Source: Corynebacterium hansenii
GTDB lineage: Bacteria > Actinomycetota > Actinomycetes > Mycobacteriales > Mycobacteriaceae
NCBI RefSeq assembly: GCF_030408795.1
Contig: NZ_CP047211.1
Coordinates: 1,550,001 to 1,614,000 of the forward strand
Direction: 5' to 3'
Length of the DNA stretch: 64,000 nucleotides
Position 1 is the first letter of the stretch; each line of letters opens with the position of its first letter. The notes under the pieces were generated by a model. That model was not told the origin of the DNA and did no database searches. It saw only the letters and a list, made by a program, of their open reading frames with translations. The position numbers were made by a program, and so were the translations under genes. Shown one piece after another: positions 60,586 through 64,000 of this stretch.

Positions 60586-61620
60586 TCAGGCGTGGGCGCC
60601 GGGCCACCCCGGGTACTCCGGCGGGGTGCCGCCGAACGCCGGGCACAGCTGTTGGAAGGAGCACCAGCCGCACAGCTTCGACTTCTTCGGGCGGAAATCG
60701 CCGAACCTGCCGTCGCGGACGATGGCGCCCCACAGCTCGGCGAGTTCGGCTTCGAAACGCTCGAGCTCGGGTGCCGTCGGGGAGTGGGTCAGGTCATCGG
60801 CGACCTTCAGGTACATCAGGCGCAGCTGCTCGGGGATGTGGCCCGTCAGCCGCCACCACACCAGCGCGTAGAACCGCATCTGGAACAGCGCCTCATCCTG
60901 GAACCGGGGGTGGGGCTTTTTGCCTGTCTTGTAGTCGACGATGCGGACCTGGCCCGTCGGCGCGATGTCCACGCGGTCGATGAAACCGCGGACCGGCACG
61001 CCGCCGGAACCGGACGAACCGGACGAACCGGCCGAGCCGTCGGCCTCACCGTCGCCTTCCACGCCGGCATCGCCACCGAGGCCCGGGACGTCCACGCCGA
61101 GGGTCATCTGCACGAACTTCTCGATCTCCGCCGCATCGAAGCCCGTCGGGTTCTCCATGATGAAGTAGCCCTTCAGCAGGCCACGGCACTCGACGAGGAA
61201 ATCGAGCAAATCCGATTCGGGGACGAGCCTCGAAAGCTCGCCGCTCGAGTCGTCGTCAAGCATCCCCTGCCACGTCGGCTTGAGCCGCTTCACGGCGGCC
61301 GGGTACGAACGTTCCTCGCGCGGACGGCCGTGCATGTGCTCCAGTACCGCATGGACGAGCGTGCCCTTGACCTGCGCGACGGTCGACGGCTCGGGCAGCT
61401 TGTCGATCGCCCGCAGCCGGTACTTCAGCGGGCACTGGCGGTAATCCCCGGCGCGCGACGGCGACAACGCCAGGCCGCGCCGCCCCCGGGGCGCCGGTGC
61501 GGGGGAATCCGCGGCAGCGGGTGCGGTGGGTGACGCGGGAGCGGGGGAATTCCCGGCGGGTGACGCTGGAGTGTCGGAAGGTGACGCGGCCGAATCGGAG
61601 TGCAGGGGGTTTTCGGGCAT
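60586..61620 (-). CDS. RecB-family nuclease with Fe-S-type cysteines
   Basis: PD-(D/E)XK nuclease of 344 aa. An N-terminal Ala/Pro/Ser-rich extension (about 1-48) precedes LSPSRAGDYRQCPLKYRLR, the helix-motif His in KGTLVHAVLEHM, a core Asp in GFIDRVD and the DYKTGK motif. At the C-terminus CGWCSFQQLCP with the first Cys of YRQCPLK gives four cysteines, the layout of the [4Fe-4S] nuclease domain of AddB and its relatives (Rv2119 type). A Gly/Ser insertion (about 196-215) is present. TAACCT ends 7 nt before the ATG. It is divergent from trmI. Confidence 0.9.
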   Translation of the reverse strand: MPENPLHSDSAASPSDTPASPAGNSPAPASPTAPAAADSPAPAPRGRRGLALSPSRAGDYRQCPLKYRLRAIDKLPEPSTVAQVKGTLVHAVLEHMHGRPREERSYPAAVKRLKPTWQGMLDDDSSGELSRLVPESDLLDFLVECRGLLKGYFIMENPTGFDAAEIEKFVQMTLGVDVPGLGGDAGVEGDGEADGSAGSSGSSGSGGVPVRGFIDRVDIAPTGQVRIVDYKTGKKPHPRFQDEALFQMRFYALVWWRLTGHIPEQLRLMYLKVADDLTHSPTAPELERFEAELAELWGAIVRDGRFGDFRPKKSKLCGWCSFQQLCPAFGGTPPEYPGWPGAHA

Positions 61621-61634
61621 ACTGGCCAGGTTAA

Positions 61635-62525
<891 letters not shown>

Positions 62526-62581
62526 CCGCACCGCCGGGCCGCGCGGCGCCCACCCGCGGAAGATCCCGCCCGGCCAAACGG

Positions 62582-62587
62582 TAGCCT
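62582..62587 (+). promoter_or_regulatory. -10-like TAGCCT of arc
   Basis: Seven nt separate it from ATG 62595, 57 bp after the trmI stop codon. Confidence 0.5.
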
Positions 62588-62594
62588 GGTGGCC

Positions 62595-64000
62595 ATGACC
62601 ACCCCCGCCGACGAAATCCGCGATCTGCGGCAGAAGAACCGGGCCCTGGGCGCGCGCAACGAGAAGCTCGTGGAGCTGCTCCGCGAGTCGCGCGACCAGA
62701 TGACGCTGCTGCGCCAGGACCTCGAGCAGATGACCAATCCGCCGAGCACGTACGGCATTTTCCTCGAGCCGGCGAAGGGCAAGATCGACGACCCGAACGG
62801 GCCGATCGTGCAGACCGGCGGTTCGGGCAGGCCCGCCCAGGCCGCCGAGGTGTGGACCGGCAACCGCCGGATGCGCCTCAACGTCCTGCGCGGCCTGGAC
62901 GTGGAGGAATTCAAGCCCGGCACCATGGTCCGGCTCACCGACGGCAACCTCATCGTCGAGGACTGCGGTTTCCCCGATCACGGCGACCTCGCGCTCGTCC
63001 GGGAAACTTTGCCCGACCGCAAGCGGGTTCTGGCCACCGATCACCACGGCGAGGAGTTCGTCGTTAAGCTCGCCGGCGACCTGAAGGCGAAGGTGGGCGA
63101 CACCGTCCTCATCGACCGCAAGTCGGGCCACGCCTTCGAGGTCATCCCGAAGGCGGAGGTGGAGAACCTGGTGCTGGAGGAGATCCCCGACGTCGAATAC
63201 TCCGACATCGGCGGCCTGAAGCGCCAGATCGCGCAGATCCACGACGCGGTGGAGATGCCCTTCCTGCACCCGGAGCTGTTCACGCGCTACCGGCTGCGGC
63301 CGCCGAAGGGCGTGCTGCTGTACGGCCCGCCGGGCAACGGCAAGACGCTGATCGCCAAGGCGGTGGCCAATTCGCTGGCCCGCAAGATCGCCCTGAACAA
63401 GGGCCATTCGGAGGAGGAGGCGCGCCGCGCGCAGTCCTACTTCCTCAACGTCAAGGGCCCGGAGCTGCTGAACAAGTTCGTCGGCGAGACGGAGCGCCAG
63501 ATTCGCCTGATCTTCGACCGCGCCCGCGACATCGCCGAAGCCGGCCGGCCGGTGATCGTCTTCTTCGACGAGATGGACTCGATCTTCCGCACCCGCGGTT
63601 CGGGCGTGAGCTCCGACATGGAGAACACCGTCGTGCCGCAGCTGCTGGCGGAGCTCGACGGCGTGGAGGGGCTGGAGAACGTCATCGTCATCGGCGCGTC
63701 GAACCGCGAGGAGATGATCGACCCGGCGATCCTGCGCCCCGGCCGCCTGGACGTGAAGATCCGCATCGAGCGCCCCGACGAGGAGGCGGCGAAGGACATC
63801 TTCTCCAAGTACCTCACCGCCGACCTGCCCTACGCGGCCGACGAGATCGAGCGGCACGGGGGAGTCGACCGGCTGGTCGCGGCGCTGACCGATTCCGTGG
63901 TCGAGCGAATGTACCGCACCAGCCCGGACAACGAATACGTGCGCATCCGCTACGCCGACGGGTCGAGCGAGATGCTGTATTTCCGCGACTTCAATTCGGG
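62595..64000 (+). CDS. arc: AAA+ ATPase forming ring-shaped complexes, ARC/Mpa (3' end outside the window)
   Basis: The first 468 codons are present. A short N-terminal coiled coil ([20 protein letters not shown]) is followed by tandem OB folds (about 70-190) and the AAA+ module: Walker A GPPGNGKT (about 244), Walker [12 protein letters not shown] (about 317) and sensor 1 IGASNRE. A signature DIGGLKRQI precedes it. Mycobacterial Mpa feeds pupylated proteins to the proteasome. Corynebacteria have the homologue (ARC) but usually no 20S core, and here it probably unfolds pupylated proteins. The C-terminal proteasome-binding motif cannot be checked because the window ends. Confidence 0.95.
   Translation, partial: MTTPADEIRDLRQKNRALGARNEKLVELLRESRDQMTLLRQDLEQMTNPPSTYGIFLEPAKGKIDDPNGPIVQTGGSGRPAQAAEVWTGNRRMRLNVLRGLDVEEFKPGTMVRLTDGNLIVEDCGFPDHGDLALVRETLPDRKRVLATDHHGEEFVVKLAGDLKAKVGDTVLIDRKSGHAFEVIPKAEVENLVLEEIPDVEYSDIGGLKRQIAQIHDAVEMPFLHPELFTRYRLRPPKGVLLYGPPGNGKTLIAKAVANSLARKIALNKGHSEEEARRAQSYFLNVKGPELLNKFVGETERQIRLIFDRARDIAEAGRPVIVFFDEMDSIFRTRGSGVSSDMENTVVPQLLAELDGVEGLENVIVIGASNREEMIDPAILRPGRLDVKIRIERPDEEAAKDIFSKYLTADLPYAADEIERHGGVDRLVAALTDSVVERMYRTSPDNEYVRIRYADGSSEMLYFRDFNS

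Overview
The window looks like chromosomal DNA of a high-GC Corynebacterium (by eye close to 70% G+C, with coding third positions almost all G or C). The evidence is gene content and order. acnR-acn with a textbook AcnR operator is followed by an Rv1476-type membrane protein, a RipA-type NlpC/P60 hydrolase, moxR, a DUF58 protein, a VWA protein and hemH. Further along come pyrD-lppL-uppP-mshC, metH, hisE-hisG-aspA, and finally a RecB-like nuclease, trmI and arc. As I recall it, the same series of blocks occurs in C. glutamicum and, in part, in Mycobacterium (Rv1474c-Rv1485, Rv2118c-Rv2140c). I cannot name the species. I see no prophage, complete insertion sequence or CRISPR array; this is mainly core genome.

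Layout. 1-9.4 kb: end of a two-component system, a fused indolepyruvate oxidoreductase with a divergent Lrp-type regulator, two tandem class I glutamine amidotransferases, and acnR. 9.5-18.2 kb: acn, then the cell-envelope cluster (Rv1476-like protein, RipA-like hydrolase) and the overlapping moxR/DUF58/VWA operon. 18.3-25.8 kb: hemH, a DUF3097 protein, an NfeD-SPFH membrane pair, a GST-fold thiol oxidoreductase, an HTH protein and a TVP38-type membrane protein. 26.2-34.2 kb: mutA-mutB-meaB and, 7 bp after meaB, an unusual protein that joins an Hsp70-like ATPase domain to a seven-repeat RCC1 propeller. 34.2-38.8 kb: a zinc-ribbon SDR, cardiolipin synthase, an acetyltransferase, tRNA-Leu(GAG) and a PEBP protein. 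39.1-45.2 kb: pyrD, lppL, a catalytically degenerate aldo/keto reductase, uppP and mshC. 45.3-55.4 kb: metH, a P1B-type metal ATPase, a repeat-rich gene-free stretch, an App1-type phosphatase, a thioesterase, a membrane protein and a HAD phosphatase. 55.5-64 kb: hisE-hisG, aspA-dcu, a TetR regulator, a RecB-like nuclease, trmI and the 5' part of arc.

How the genes work together. Two cobalamin enzymes are present (methylmalonyl-CoA mutase with its MeaB GTPase, and MetH). Aconitase is under AcnR control. AspA and a Dcu-type carrier form an overlapping aspartate/fumarate unit. Mycothiol synthesis (mshC), the C-terminally Cys-rich ferrochelatase and ARC are typical of Actinobacteria. RipA-like hydrolase, UppP and cardiolipin synthase serve the envelope.

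Two patterns run through the window. First, at least 21 genes have a -10-like hexamer TANNNT ending 6-8 nt before the start codon, the signature of leaderless mRNAs; this was used to choose many starts. Second, two related 11-mers (CGTCGCAAAGC and CGTCGTCAAGC) recur more than 20 times, far above chance. The Hsp70-RCC1 fusion and this dispersed motif are the best candidates for something not yet described.
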